From: Cavia porcellus | Taxonomy: Eukaryota > Chordata > Mammalia > Rodentia > Caviidae | NCBI RefSeq assembly: GCF_034190915.1 | Contig: NW_026947484.1 | Coordinates: 136,002,982-136,066,981, forward strand | Length of the DNA stretch: 64,000 nucleotides | Reading direction: 5' to 3' | Shown here: positions 46,305 through 60,208 of the stretch, piece after piece | How the letters are laid out: each line of letters opens with the position of its first letter | How positions within the stretch are numbered: the stretch's first letter is position 1 | Notes under the pieces: model-generated | The model's database searches: none | Seen by the model: the letters and a program-made list of their open reading frames with translations, nothing else | Told to the model about the DNA's origin: nothing | Position numbers and translations under genes: made by a program

Positions 46305-49300
46305 CATTACTGTTGATGACCTTAATTTCTCACAATTAGTTTTAAATTAAAGTCTCCCCCTGCAGTGGAAGCACTGTTCCTTTCTAAGTACTTTGCAGAT
46401 GTCAGTTCTCCTGAGCTATAACAATAATGTAAAGCAGGGTTAAAAAAAACAAGTGCTAATTTGCTGCTTTTCACCAAAACTGCTGACTCATTGTCCATTA
46501 TGTATTTGCCATGGCTTGCACACAAGCCAGCATGATTGGCCTGGTGCCTTTCTTATCCTTGGTCTTCCCAGTGAACAGCCTGAGTTTTAAAAATATGTTG
46601 GGGTGATGGGGCCAATTTCCCCATCCTCTGCAAATTAAACAGGTCTGCACTAGTAATTGAAGGGTCTACTGTTACTAACCTGCAGAATGTTTGCTGGGTA
46701 GAGGAATGGGTGATACAATGAATGAATGGTGACCTGTAGCAGTTCAGAATATAGTTTCTTCTTATCTGTAAAATGGGCACAGGGCTCCCTCTGCCATCTG
46801 CAGGATTTCCCACACAGTGAGTACAGTAAGTGCTTACAGGGTTGTAAAGTCAAATGAGGTCGTACATGCTAAACGTATAACTTAGTGCGTAGTTGGAGGT
46901 CACCAACTGTGTTAAAACTGTCAATGACTTTCACATTTCAGCACCATATTCAGCCTTCTCTAGCCCAAAGAGATCACAACTTGTGATCACAACTCAGTGA
47001 TGGTGTAGAAAAGGTGGCTGTAGTGCTGTTTCCTTTGATGAGTAGTTCTCCCCATAAAAAATATCAGTGCAGAGTAAGACTTTGTTTTGTAAAACCATGT
47101 TACAATGTGTACATCTAATTCGAGTCAGGCTGTGTGTATGCACGTACATAGAAAGAGCCCTGGAGAGGGTTCTCCAAGCTGCCGAGAGCAGACAGACACA
47201 GGGAGAAGGCTCAGCAGCAGAGTGACCGCGATGGGTCCTGTCATTTGTGCCTGGTCTTTCTGTAGTTATTTGACTTTAAAGAATATATTTGGTAAATTTT
47301 TAAGAAAGTGAGTGAAAATAAAATGAACATTGCCTTAGCCACATGGAAAAAAAATGAGAGATGCAGGAGTATAAAGGATACAAGAAAAAATTTATACACT
47401 CATGTTATTTTAAAAATGAGATTCAAAACTCAAAATGTTACATATAAATGTGTAACATTTATATATATTAACATACTGACCTTGTCTGTCCATGAGTGTA
47501 GGCGTTTACTTACATGCTTTTCTACATTTTCATGTATTGCTCTCATTATAAAAACTGTCTGTAGGTGCTGGAGCCGTGGTTGGCCTTTGCAGTCAGGACA
47601 GGAAGTGCAGGATGTCCATCTCTATTGCAGCAGGGGTGGGGTTGAGGGGAGTCTGTAGGGGTGAGACATGTCAGAAATTAGATCCTGAAATAGAAACACT
47701 GTGATGATAAAACTTGAATTGCCGATTTCAACCATTGGGTGAATTTACAGATTAGTTATAAAATACTCTAAAAGTCTCCTTTAAAATACCAGCTCTTTAG
47801 CCCTAACTAGTAAAAGCCTCTCTCTCATCAGTATCTTTCCTCTCCTATGCTTGCTAGGACTAAAGTAAGAATTTGGGATTTTCTTGGTTGTTGGGATGAG
47901 TAGGAGAGAGAAGCTTGCCGGATTCTGAGGAATTATGCTGGTAGCTTCCTGTTTATGCTCAAATCTTGACTTCCACACTTGAGGACCCATTGCTGTTCTC
48001 TGCTGTTTCCTTGGGCCTCTTGGGACCACCAGAAAGTGATACTCTGATGTTGTTATGGGAACTTTAAAAGACTGTAACTATATTAAAGCAACATGCAGAA
48101 ATTTTAGTGCCTTCTTGGATCCTTGACAAATGTTGATACAAACCAAGTTGTTGGCAAGTGTTAATACAAACCAAGACTTCGAATTGGTTAATCAAACTAT
48201 GTTACCAAATGCCTGCTCAGAGTTTTGTGCCTTAGGGACTTGTAGATGCACTGTGTGCCTTCTTTAGAAGCAATGCCACCATCCCTGGTGGTGAAGGGTT
48301 CCCCTAAAGGCAAAATCGGCTACAGGAACTGGGGGTAATGGCTGTAATCTGTTGGCAGTGTGGCTGTGGAGTACTTGACCCAGCATAAAGGATGTTGAAT
48401 GGTAACACTACCCTGCACAGGCACAGAACAGGCCCTAAACACAATCAAGGACATTGATAGTAAGTATCCCAGGAGTGCCACTGTGAAGCTGCTCACTGGT
48501 CAGTGATTTGCAGGGAATTTGAATAGAAAAAAAGGGAAAGGACTTTACCCTGTGCTAATTTTAGTCCAACTCCAGCTCAGAGAGGAAAAACGAAATGTTC
48601 CAAACTCAAGATGCCTGATGACACCATGATTATCTTGGAGGGTTGGCCAGTTCCAAGCAGATGGCCAGCACCTCTTTTATAACAAAGAGGTTAATGGCCT
48701 GGTTTTTTGATGCTTGAAATTTCCAGAGAGTGTGAGCTAACTTGCTGGGAAAATGGTACAGACTGTAACTGACATTGTCTAACCTGTGAGTTTACGGTGC
48801 AAGTTTACTGGGTTAGTACAGCAGCTTCCAGTGACGGTAAAGATAGCTTTGGGAGTACCTGCTGGGCCCTTCATAGTTAATATCTTTTATCCTCACAGCA
48901 GACCTGGTGCGGTGAGAAGTAGTAGTCCTGTTTCACAGGAGGTAACACCAAGGCACAGGGAAAAGCACTGTTGCCTGTGATTGTAACCTTAGTAGATGCA
49001 GATAGATGCCCTGGGCAGGATTCAGGCTTGTTGGTCCACTGGAAAGGAAATGCCACTTTTGAAAGAGACATGAAGGGTAACTCAAGTGAGTGATTTACTA
49101 AAGTACATTGTCCAAAGGAGATCTTTCTGGGCAGTGGAGGATTCTGAAGCCACTTCAGGGCCAGTTTGCCCTGCATCCAGCCCTCCCACTCTAGTCAGTG
49201 CTGACAGGAAGCAGTCAGCCAGGCCGGGCAGTTGGCTGGGAAGGACAGGTAGTGAGTGAGTGGGTGGTGGTAGAGAAGGAAAGGGAGGAGTAACCGGTGG

Positions 49301-50999
49301 GGCCAGCTTTCCCTAAATAGAAATAGACAACAGAAACAGGACCAAATAATCTTCCCAGGAAATGCTAACTATAAGTGAGCACAGTGTGGGAACTGTAGGA
49401 TTCTGGCTGGGGTGAGAAAATTACATTGGCCCCCAAGAACTTAGCTCCTGAATTGCCTACATAGATGCATTTACACACACTTGTTGAGCACACACATGCA
49501 GGTTCCTCTGGTGCGCTGCCTCTTGCTCTTCCCACCCGCTTGAGTGTACATGTGCAAACTCACACAGATAAATTTTTCCTTGCTGGATAGATGGTGCTTG
49601 GGGCAGATTCAGAGACAAAGCTACATAGATGCCCATGAGTAACATAGCTGCCCAGCAAAAGCGCGTAGGTGATCCCATGTGTTGGCAAAATGAGTGAAAG
49701 GCACAAAGGTGAATGTGATTGTTAAACTCCACTGATGAGTAGACTATTCTCGGGACATCTGTTTCTAGATGCTTAGACACATAGACCACTTGTCTTCATC
49801 TTTGAGGAGTCCACTTCCAGAGGACAGTTGGCAGCTTCAGGTGCCCTGTCATCCCTGTTGAGTCACAGCACCTGGAGACACAGGCATGAGCATGTGGATA
49901 CATACTGCAGTGAAGGGACAGCATTATGATTTATTCTGCAAAGCAGAAAGCGCTGGACGGACAAAATTGTTTTGGTTGAATCTCTCTTAAGTTCTAGAGG
50001 AGTGGCAGTTTCTGTTAAAACTCTGTGGCAGGTCTTGCTCCTTCCACAACAAGGCTAGGATGGTCCAAGCCGGTGCCGAGATGGTAGGACTTACTCTATA
50101 TATCCTCAAGAGCAGCTGGGAGAAAGAGCCGTGGGGAAAATATCTAAGACAGCCTGCATTCTGATTGCTTGGCATGCTGGTGAGAAATGTAGATTCCTGT
50201 TGTCGCCTTTCCAGACAAATCCTTTGACAGTGGGACCAAGAAATCTGTTCTAATATCTGCACCTAGGGTGGTTTTCATCACACTGCAGGTTGAGAAGCAT
50301 GGGTTTTGGATTTCAGGTTCTGGAGGATGAGAAACCTTCCTCAGGTTATCAAATGAAAGGATCTTATCTGGTTTAAACTGGGGAGCTGTGAGATAGTTAT
50401 TCTGCATCGGGTGCTTTTGGGCCCCTTAAGAGCTGGGGTGGATAGGTTGGGGGTGGGAGCTGGGGCTGGTGGAGAGAGGCTGTTCCAGCCCTGGGTGGTT
50501 CCCTATCTCTTTCTGCCTGATAGTGTTCAGGAGCTGGGAATTGGCACTCAGTGAAAGATTCTGATTTCCAGTGGAATTTGTGCTGTCACAGGATTTGACC
50601 CATGGGACTTGTGCATAGAGAGGTGGGTAAGGAAAGCATGTGACTTGGCTGATGGCCAAGAGAGTGAGAACTGTGAGAGCAGCAGGGAAATTGGAAATGG
50701 AATGAGACAGAAGAGGGGCCCGTGGATCTGGTGCTTGTGGGGCTTGGATTCTGGCCCTGATCTGATGTTCATTCCGAAGACTAAGCACATGGCGATCTCT
50801 CCCACATTGTTATTATTTCTAATGAGGAATGCCCTTGGAAGTGATACTGGGGAATGCTGGTCTCACAAATAGTGTGGTGGTACTAGCAGGGCATGTTTCA
50901 TAGTTCTGGTAAGTATGACAAATGTCAGTGTGAGGATAAGCAGGAGGAATATTTATGCTATAAATTCTTCCACTTCTTCAGAAGTGTTTGCAGGTAAGT

Positions 51000-51210
51000 A
51001 ACAGCATCAGACCTGGGTTCAGATCCAGTTCTGCTACTTACTACAACTTGGAGAACTCACCAAAGTTCTGTGAAGTTTGCCTCCTTTATAAAATAGGAAC
51101 AGTAATAATGGTCCCAAAGGTTTATTAGGATTTCATGAAACTCATGTAATAAAGCACTTAACACAGCGCTCTATAAATTGAAGTGATGGCTATTGTTATG
51201 TTACATTCAT
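51000..51210 (+). repeat. MIR SINE relic
   Basis: Order: cagacctgggttcagatcc, tctgctacttactacaactt, ttataaaataggaacagtaa, attaggatttcatgaaactc, then aaagcacttaacacagcg. Confidence 0.85.
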
Positions 51211-51955
51211 AATGATAAAGTAGGTGTTTGACAAGAAACCTACATGTGACATGTTTCTGTTGTGGATTCCATTGATATTGCTGAGTCGTAGGTTAATACA
51301 AGATTTGTGGATGGAGTGGAAGGAGGTCTGATGATGTATTCCTGGTTCTAGTTACATCTTTTTCTCCAAGGTAACTTCGCTACTTCCCAAAGTCAAGACA
51401 CCATTTTTTGCCATTAACTAACAGTAATACAATAATAATGGCACTGTGTTAGTACACGTGCTTCACACCCTGCACCAATGGTGTGTACATTATCTGTGTG
51501 GCATCGTCATTGTCCCCATATCCCACAGGAGGGAACTGAGACTTCAGGGATCGAGTGACCTGTGCAAGGTTACCCATGTTGTGGGACAGATTGAGATCTC
51601 ACTACTTGTCTGCAAAATCTACATTCATAATTCTGTCTTTCCTGGGAGCAGGAATGAGAGCAAAGGGTTGTAGGCAGGAAGACTAATGGCAACTGGCTGG
51701 TGGGGACAGGAGGCTAAGGGAACTTACAGTCTACGACTGAGGGGCTCCAGGACTCTGTTGGCATCTGGAGGCAGACTGCCAGTTTCCAGAAGTGGTTAAT
51801 GACCAGGATGTCACCTCTGGTCTTGGCCGCAGTGATTGAGTAGTTTTGTAATTTGCAGACTGGCTCATAGTAGTATATACCCTCCTGTCACTCTGGAAGA
51901 CCACCCAGAAAGTTCACCTGGGATAAAAGTATGCAGCAGCCTGCTTTCCTTAGAA

Positions 51956-51963
<8 letters not shown>

Positions 51964-52006
<43 letters not shown>
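51964..52006. repeat. (CA)n microsatellite
   Basis: An uninterrupted run of about 21 CA units in VANGL1 intron 2. Confidence 0.97.
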
Positions 52007-52010
<4 letters not shown>

Positions 52011-52472
52011 CTCACTTCTTGGTGTCATTTGTCATCGCTTTGTTTGTTTCTGTGGGTGTCTTTGAATTCAGAACCTATGGGAATGACTTTCAGTTTTGAA
52101 TTTGTAAGAATGAGAAGAGAATGATTTCTCTGTCCTAGTTTAGTTTCCTTTCTTTTTGTCAAAAGGATGAAGGGTAGGGTGACAGTGTGTCCCAGATTTT
52201 TTTTTTTTTTTGTACAGACCAAAGCTTTAGCTATTCTGCACTGGGTTCCTAATAAAAAGTCCTAGAAAATTAGTTTAGGCAAATCACTCAAGTCAACTAA
52301 GTAATTATTTAGTAAAATGTCCCTTAGCCAGGAAATCTAAAATTACCATTTTAAGCTCTCAGAGAAAATCTGATCATTGTTGTAGTGAAGTGATAAGTCT
52401 TTTCTTAAGTCATAGAGTGGCAGAAAGGAAATAATTAAGTGAAGAGTAAAGATCAGTTTACTCCTTGCAGGA

Positions 52473-52473
<1 letters not shown>

Positions 52474-52505
<32 letters not shown>
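52474..52505. repeat. (TG)n microsatellite
   Basis: A pure run of about 16 TG units ending 118 bp before the exon 3 boundary. Confidence 0.97.
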
Positions 52506-52506
<1 letters not shown>

Positions 52507-52600
52507 ATATGGGCAGAGTTTTAAGTGTAGAGTTTTCTTAAATTTAAAATGAGGTTTCTATTTTGATGGATCAGTTACTTACATGGCATAAATTTGATAG

Positions 52601-52777
<177 letters not shown>

Positions 52778-54619
52778 TAAGCATACTGCTACTTGGCCAA
52801 GTCTCTTTTCCATAAATATTTTTCTAAGTCTTGTTGCAATAGGTTCTCTTGGGTTTTTATCTTTATTTTTCTAGCATAATAATTAGTTTATCTATGTCCT
52901 GCGGTTTCTTGTTGGTCTAAGAACAGCCTGTTTTGCCATTGGGTAGCTGGGGGATTATTCTGAAGTGTGATTGGCTGGTGTGCTTTGAATGATGTTGAAA
53001 AGAAGCCAGCACAGCGGATGACAGGGCAGAGAAGAGAAAAGTTACAGGCTAGAGTCTCAGGAGACTCATTTCAAAATGCAACAGAAAGCCTAAGTAGTGT
53101 TGAGAAAAAGGGAGAGAAGGTTAGGACACCCCAGATGAAATAAGCCAGTGTCTAGGCACTCACATGTCTGATTGGGAAATGTGAATGAACGAGATAACCT
53201 CTTGGCTCAGAAAGAACAGACAAAAATGCATCAAGCAAGCCTTGGGATAACTAGAGATCTGTGCAGTGCCTCAGTGCACAGCCTTGGACAGAGCAAAGGA
53301 GCTATGGCAAACTGAGAGTGAGTTGGTTCTCTCAAGGGAATGGGCACCGGTACTCAGGATGCTTCCTGCTTCTCAGGAATGCAGGAACTCAGTGATCCTG
53401 GATCTCACAATATTTAAGGAGAACTAGCTGCTAGGATTTTATATGAAGTTACCCAATTTCAAAAATTGACAGTTCATTACTTTTATAAAAGATAGAAATG
53501 TGGGTGCTTCTCTAGATTTCAACTGTCTGGCACCTTAGTTGATTTAAATAAATAGCTGACCCATACTCAAAAACATGTTAGCACACCCTCCGCACATCCT
53601 GGAATATATGCATGCCCAGCCTTGCCTGATGTAAACAAAAGCTGTGTTTGGGTACACAGCTGTAAAGATGGAGGACTATAGATAAGCATGTATCTGTACA
53701 CACTTGTAGGGCCACACAAATATACATTTGCAATCAGATAAAGGGACTGCAACTGCGTTTCCTCAGAGCATACACGGTGCTCTTAGGACTCAATCTAGAG
53801 GCATGGGTTAAACATAGGGTTTACTCAGTGATGAGCAGATGCCTTTGATAGAGCTTTACTGCTTGGCTTGGCTCAGGTGGTGTGGGTGGGTGACTCGGTA
53901 GATGATGGATGGATGGATGGAGAAGTGGGGCCAATCCTATATTTGCACCACACTTACGTAGTTTACGGGTCAGTTTTCTCCTAAAAGTGGATCCATAGGT
54001 GCTGGTGGCCCACCACAAAGACATTTCTTTTCTTTCAGCTTCTCTACACATTGTACTTGCTGGGAAGCCATTGGTGTTTGCATCAGAAGGATGTGGTAGA
54101 AAAAGAATGTAGAAGTTGTATTTTTCACAGCTTTACAATGGTGAATTGCAACCTTTTAGGTTTCTTCACTGAAAATCTAGAGGACTGGATTAGAGGAGTT
54201 TAGATCATTTTTGTTCTGAAAATCTCAAATTTGAGAGAATCCTTTCTACTTTATATCTACCTTGTTTTTTAAAGACACACATGTTCACAGATCCTTAAAA
54301 TGTTCAGGGGACTTGGTAACAATGGCCAGGAAAAAAGATGAGCAGATTACATTGCAGCAGTGTGTAGGCAACAAGGGCTCTATGATGTACTAGTGATAAC
54401 TTTTCAGCAACTGAATATGAGACTTAACACAAATGTGGTATCCACTATTCATCTTCACTAAGTGTGTTACAAAATAAGTTATTTTCTATATAGCATGTGA
54501 ATTGACCTTTTATTAAAGAGAATTATATAGCTTTGACTTTGTGGCTTTTCCTCTTGCTGACAAATTGCTGTGAATTTACACAGAGAGAAACAAAACAGAT
54601 CTTAAGTAAATCTCTGATG

Positions 54620-55300
54620 AATTGTAATAGATAAGTACATGCAACCTACATTCCTCACCACTAAAAATGCTTGTAGACTCTTACTAATCAATCCAGACCC
54701 CCATCACCATCTCTCCATGGCAACCACTGTTTCTGTTTCTACCTATGTAGATTAGTTTTGCCTATTTTAGAATTTAATATAATTGGAATCATCTGATTTT
54801 TCTCCCATTCAGCATAATGATTTTTACATTTATCTAGATTTTGATGTGTGTAGGCAGTTTTTATTTTTGCTGAACACTAATCTATTGTAGAAATTTACTC
54901 CAGCTTGTTATCCAATCTCCTGATGAGGTAGACATTTGAGTTGTTCAATGTTGGCCATTATAAGTAAAATCATAAAATCATTAAGAATACTCATTCATTT
55001 ACAAATCTTTTGTGAATGTATATTTTCATCAATTTTGGGTAAAACCTGGGAGTGGAATATGGACATATAGTTAGAGGATTACTCACTTCTCAAGCGGTGT
55101 CAAACCATCCTATACTTCCACCAGCAATGTCTGGGCGTACTGGTTACATCCAACTGTTTGTTGTGGTGGGTGATAGTTGTAACCTTCCAAAAGAGCTTTT
55201 GTTTGTAGGGTTGAGAACTTTACCACCACTGCCACTTCTTAATCATACCCTATTATACATTTCATAAATCATGAAAGCTTGTTTTTATCATTACTGGATT
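54620..55300 (-). repeat. Old L1M LINE relic, minus strand
   Basis: Contains ccatggcaaccactgtttctg, taattggaatcatctgattt, cattcagcataatgattttt and gtaaaacctgggagtggaat in the order of the reverse complement of old L1 3' regions. Confidence 0.7.
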
Positions 55301-55336
55301 TGAGATATTACTAGTTATTTGAGATATTACTAGTTA
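55299..55336. repeat. 19-bp unit repeated twice in tandem
   Basis: TTTGAGATATTACTAGTTA at 55299-55317 is repeated identically at 55318-55336, at the edge of the old L1 relic. Confidence 0.95.
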
Positions 55337-56315
55337 TCTGCCTTGCTGATTCTTGCTTTCAACTGTTAACTTCCATGTATTTCTCTAAGTTGATATCCCC
55401 ATTTCACCAATATTGCTGCTATGTCTGTTTTTTCAGAGTTAAATCATTTCCCTGAATCTCTAAGGCAAAACCTCTGTGCATCCCCCATTGCTTTTCTTGC
55501 TCTGTTGTGCCCTGGAATGGAATCACAGTTGCCAATGAAACAGCGAATGTGTTTACAATTCCTAGCAACTGAGTCTTTTTGCATGAATAGATAAATTGCT
55601 CTAATAACTACCTATAAGTTTAAAAACTGAGCGAATATAAGACAGTAAATGTACATTATAATAATTGTAGTTATTTGTGTGCCCCTGATGTTTAGTTTGT
55701 CATGAAAACATGTTTTGAAAAGAATTTTTGAGCTTGTCTGACCATAATTAGATTCTTGAATTGTTCAGTTTGGTTGGTGAGAAATGTTGTCACAGTGTTG
55801 CTTATTAAGGAAGACTTTCGAGCATTATATGTTTAAAAATAATTTATGTGCCAGCTGCAGGTGACCTTGGATTCCTGCAGTGATATAAGTTCTCTTTCTG
55901 TGCTCTTTGCTTCATAGAGGTATATGGTGGGGTAGTATTGTTCCCTGCTTACAGAACTTGGACTTTGTAAGCCTTTAGGACTCTGCATGAATTTGGAGGA
56001 GAACACAGAGGGGTTTCTTCAATAGGTGAGCTCCCAAAAGATTAATCTAACAACTGGATGTTTTCTGATAAGGCAAACAGGCACAAGCCTTTGAGCTTCT
56101 CAGGGCTTTTCAACACAGGATTATAATTAGTGTTGTGTCAGTGAGTCACCCAAGCAGATCCAAAGGTTCAATTATATTTTCTGTGTTGCAAAAGGTACAT
56201 ATATAATACATTTTGGAAGTTTCAATGAAAATTGTTAGAAGGTTTTTAAAAATTCTAGATTAAAAGTTGATTCAGCTCCCATTCTTATGAAAGACTAATA
56301 CACAGAGTTGGATAG

Positions 56316-57005
<690 letters not shown>

Positions 57006-57695
57006 TAAGGGGGGGCGTTCTGGAGGCAGAAAGGGCAAGTGATATCTAGAAGGTCACTGGTATTCAGCGTGGCAGTAGTGATGACAGATGCAGATGACAG
57101 AATGTAAGCCTCTTTTCTGGTTTTGTGTTAGGCTGTGTGAACTGGGGACATGTGGTGCAGTGTCCATGAACTGACTCACTGGCTGTGAGCCAGGTTCAGG
57201 TTTTGGTTTAGCCTGCCTTCAAGCTAGTGGGACACTGTTTGGTGTGATGCACAGGTATAGTTATGGCTGCCTATCTTGACCCTGAAATTGACTTGTGGAC
57301 AATGAATGCAGTGACTGTTAATTTTATTTTGCCCCAAATGATACCCCTAGTTTACCCTAATATCCTGGCTTGTGCAGTAAATTATATGGACATCTTACTG
57401 ATCTCCCAGTAAGGAATCAACTGTGGGTTAAAGACTCCAAAGATGTAAGCGTTGAAAACATGCACACGAGAAAAGGTTAGATATCAATCAGGATGCCATA
57501 GTTTAAATCAGTATATGAAACCTAATTATTTTTGTTGCTAAAAGAGTGCGAAGCATTTATTTTATAACAAAGTAAAAGTAAGTTTGCTTTCTATAGATTG
57601 CATATCTAGTCTCCACAGAGCCTTGCAATTTAATCACTGTTACAGATGAAGAAACTGAGGTTTAGGGGATTTAAATAATTTGCACAAATAATATG

Positions 57696-57856
57696 TCTAG
57701 TCTTGTTTAGGATTCACTCAGATATCATGAGGTCAGGGCTGAGTTAATGTCCCATGCTGGCGTCTCTCCCTTTGCGTTGAACAGCTTATTTTTCCACCTG
57801 TTTTTTTCTGCAAGCTGTGACCTCTCTGAGGACATAGCTGTGTCTTATTCCTTGTG
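57696..57856 (+). repeat. Local duplicated segment, copy 1
   Basis: About 160 bp with the ordered blocks ggattcactcagatatcatg, gcgtctctccctttgcgttg, cagcttatttttccacctg and agctgtgtcttat. The same blocks recur at 58842-59005. By eye identity is roughly 80%, with small indels. Confidence 0.85.
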
Positions 57857-58841
57857 GTATCCTCAGTGTCTGGCCTGGCAAGGTGTTGACAATCAGATTG
57901 TCTCTGGCATGTCTGACTTCAAAGCTTTTCCTGGGATAATAACTCAGGATGCCTGACTTCAAAGCTTCACCTTTCCCCTGGGCTCTTCTGCCTCCTGGGC
58001 AGTGTGTACTGAAGGGTATAAACTGCCATGTGCGATGGTAAAGCAACCAAGATTGGCAAAGGCCTTTAATGGGCACCAGAACAATTGGCTCTCTCGTAGC
58101 TTTGGCTGGAGCCCAGGGAGGTAGCCCAGCCCCAGCTTGGAGTCGGGTCACATTGCCAAACCATCATCATGTTGGCATGCATCCTCTTTCATTCCTCTGG
58201 CTCAGCTCAAAGCACCAGAGGACTAGATGATGTTAGTATTGAAGCTTGCCACCACCCTGATTGATCTGCAGAGGGAATTGGTGTCTAATTCACATAGTCT
58301 TTGCAATAAAATCTATTGTTGTGAGGGATTTTCAGCTGCCCATATACCTCCCATATTCATTTCTGGGAGCTTTCTTTCACCATACTACACTGGAGAATGG
58401 TCAGCAGACTTATGTGTCTAGAACCCAAGCCTTGGGACTTCAGCGACCTGGGGGTGGCTATAGTCAGAGTTTGTTTCCAAACTCTGGTGGCTCAGTCACT
58501 TGGGGCAGAAGCCAGGAGACTGTTGAGTGTACCTAGTTGCTGGAATAGACCTAAAGACAGACGACTGGGTGTAAGAGGCAGCAAATTTAAGACAGTGGCA
58601 GCATTAAATCTCAGCCAGTAGTAGTTTGTTTCAGGAAAGGTTTTGCTGAAGTTAAAGCAATGGAGAGGAATTCAGCTGTGGTCACAGTGGAAATGCATAG
58701 GATTTGGAACTGTGGCTAGTTGTGAGATACCAGAACTCTGGCCAGAAGTGAGATGTGCAGTGACTTTTTCCTTCTGGCTTTCATTTGTAGTTGGTGAATC
58801 CCACCTGGAAAGGCAAGAGTAGTATCTTCCTTAAATACTAT

Positions 58842-59005
58842 GTCTAATCTTGTTCAGGATTCACTCACATGTCATGAGGTCAGGACTGAGTTAATTAACG
58901 CCCCGTTGTGGCATCTCTCCCTTTGATTGAGCAGCTTATTTTTCTACCTGTTTTCTTCTGCAAACTCTGAACTCCATGTGGACACGGCTGTGTCATACTG
59001 GGTCA
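58842..59005 (+). repeat. Local duplicated segment, copy 2
   Basis: Second copy of 57696-57856, in the same orientation about 1.15 kb downstream. Blocks include ggattcactcacatgtcatg, gcatctctccctttgattg, cagcttatttttctacctg and ggctgtgtcatac. Confidence 0.85.
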
Positions 59006-59591
59006 ATCCAGCAGGCAGGACTGACTTTCCCACATTGCTTCTCCCTCTAAGATGGTCAATGTGGTCTGCACAGTAAAATCTTGGTAGAGGCCAGAGGGGA
59101 GCAGACAGTCCCAGGGAGACATGGAGACTTGCGTGGAGCCACAGAGCTGTGCTGGTCTGGGTTTGAACTGGGTGGGAGACACCAGACTGATGATGCCACA
59201 GAGCTCACAGGGTTGTGCAGATCTCTTAGGCAGTTCTCATTGTTTTATCACAGACAATACTGTCTTCATTCTCTAAATGCAAGCTAGCCACTCCAGCTCC
59301 CTAGGGAGACCCACAGATGTCCAGTTGCCTTGGAGGAGAGCATTTTGAATGCGCTCTAATTCAGGATCTTTCTTTTGACTCCTTTCCTTCCCTTTTATAA
59401 AGCCCTCTCTGCTCCTCCTTGGGACAATTGGATTTTGAGGTCATATGGCTGGGAAATGGGAGACATCTGTACAGAGCCCCCAGGCAGGGATGTATGCCTT
59501 ACAGAGCCAGTCTGCATGAGCTGGAACAGTGTGGACACCTCCCTTGACACTGTTGAGGTCCCAGTCACCTGCTGACCCTGAGCTAAATCTG

Positions 59592-59645
59592 GTACAAACC
59601 CAGCAGTGACTGGAAGAGTCACTGGACCAGAATGTAACTTTTGAG
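59592..59645 (+). repeat. 54-bp duplicated segment, copy 1
   Basis: Starts gtacaaaccc and ends cttttgag. It matches 60155-60208 over 54 bp with two substitutions and no gap. Confidence 0.95.
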
Positions 59646-60154
59646 CCCTTTTTTTGAAGTGTAAGCACAAGAGGGAAGGGGGATGAGCAAAGCAATTCCT
59701 AGGCCTCATAATACCAGGTCTTCGTCAGACCCAGTTGGAGGCTCAGACCCTTCGCCTTCCCTTCATGCAAAACCTGGCCACTAGAGAGATCTACTTCGGT
59801 GAGGGCCAGAGCAACAGGGAGTTCTTTTTTCATGGCTTCAAAGATGGTGATATTGAATGGCCTGAGCTATTTTTGAGAATTGTCAAAAGAGTGACTGCTC
59901 TTTTAGCTTCTTAGAGAAAAGAGGCCTCTGGCTAGCTCTCATAAAAGGCACTTGCTGTGGCTTTGCTTGCTGGCAGGAGCAGAGATCGAAGTTTGGTTGA
60001 AAATTTTTAGAGATGTAAAAGGTTATTGTTGTAAGATGTGAAATGCCATAAATAGATGAAGAGACTGCCTCACCTTCATCCAGCACCGTTCATAGGTCTG
60101 GTCTTAATATACCCTTCCTCTGGAGATGAGAGCAGATCGGGTAGAGTCCAGGGT

Positions 60155-60208
60155 GTACAAACCCAGCAGTGACTGGAAGAGTCACTGGGCCAGAATGTAA
60201 CTTCTGAG
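60155..60208 (+). repeat. 54-bp duplicated segment, copy 2
   Basis: Partner of 59592-59645, 563 bp downstream in the same orientation. It differs at two positions. Confidence 0.95.
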
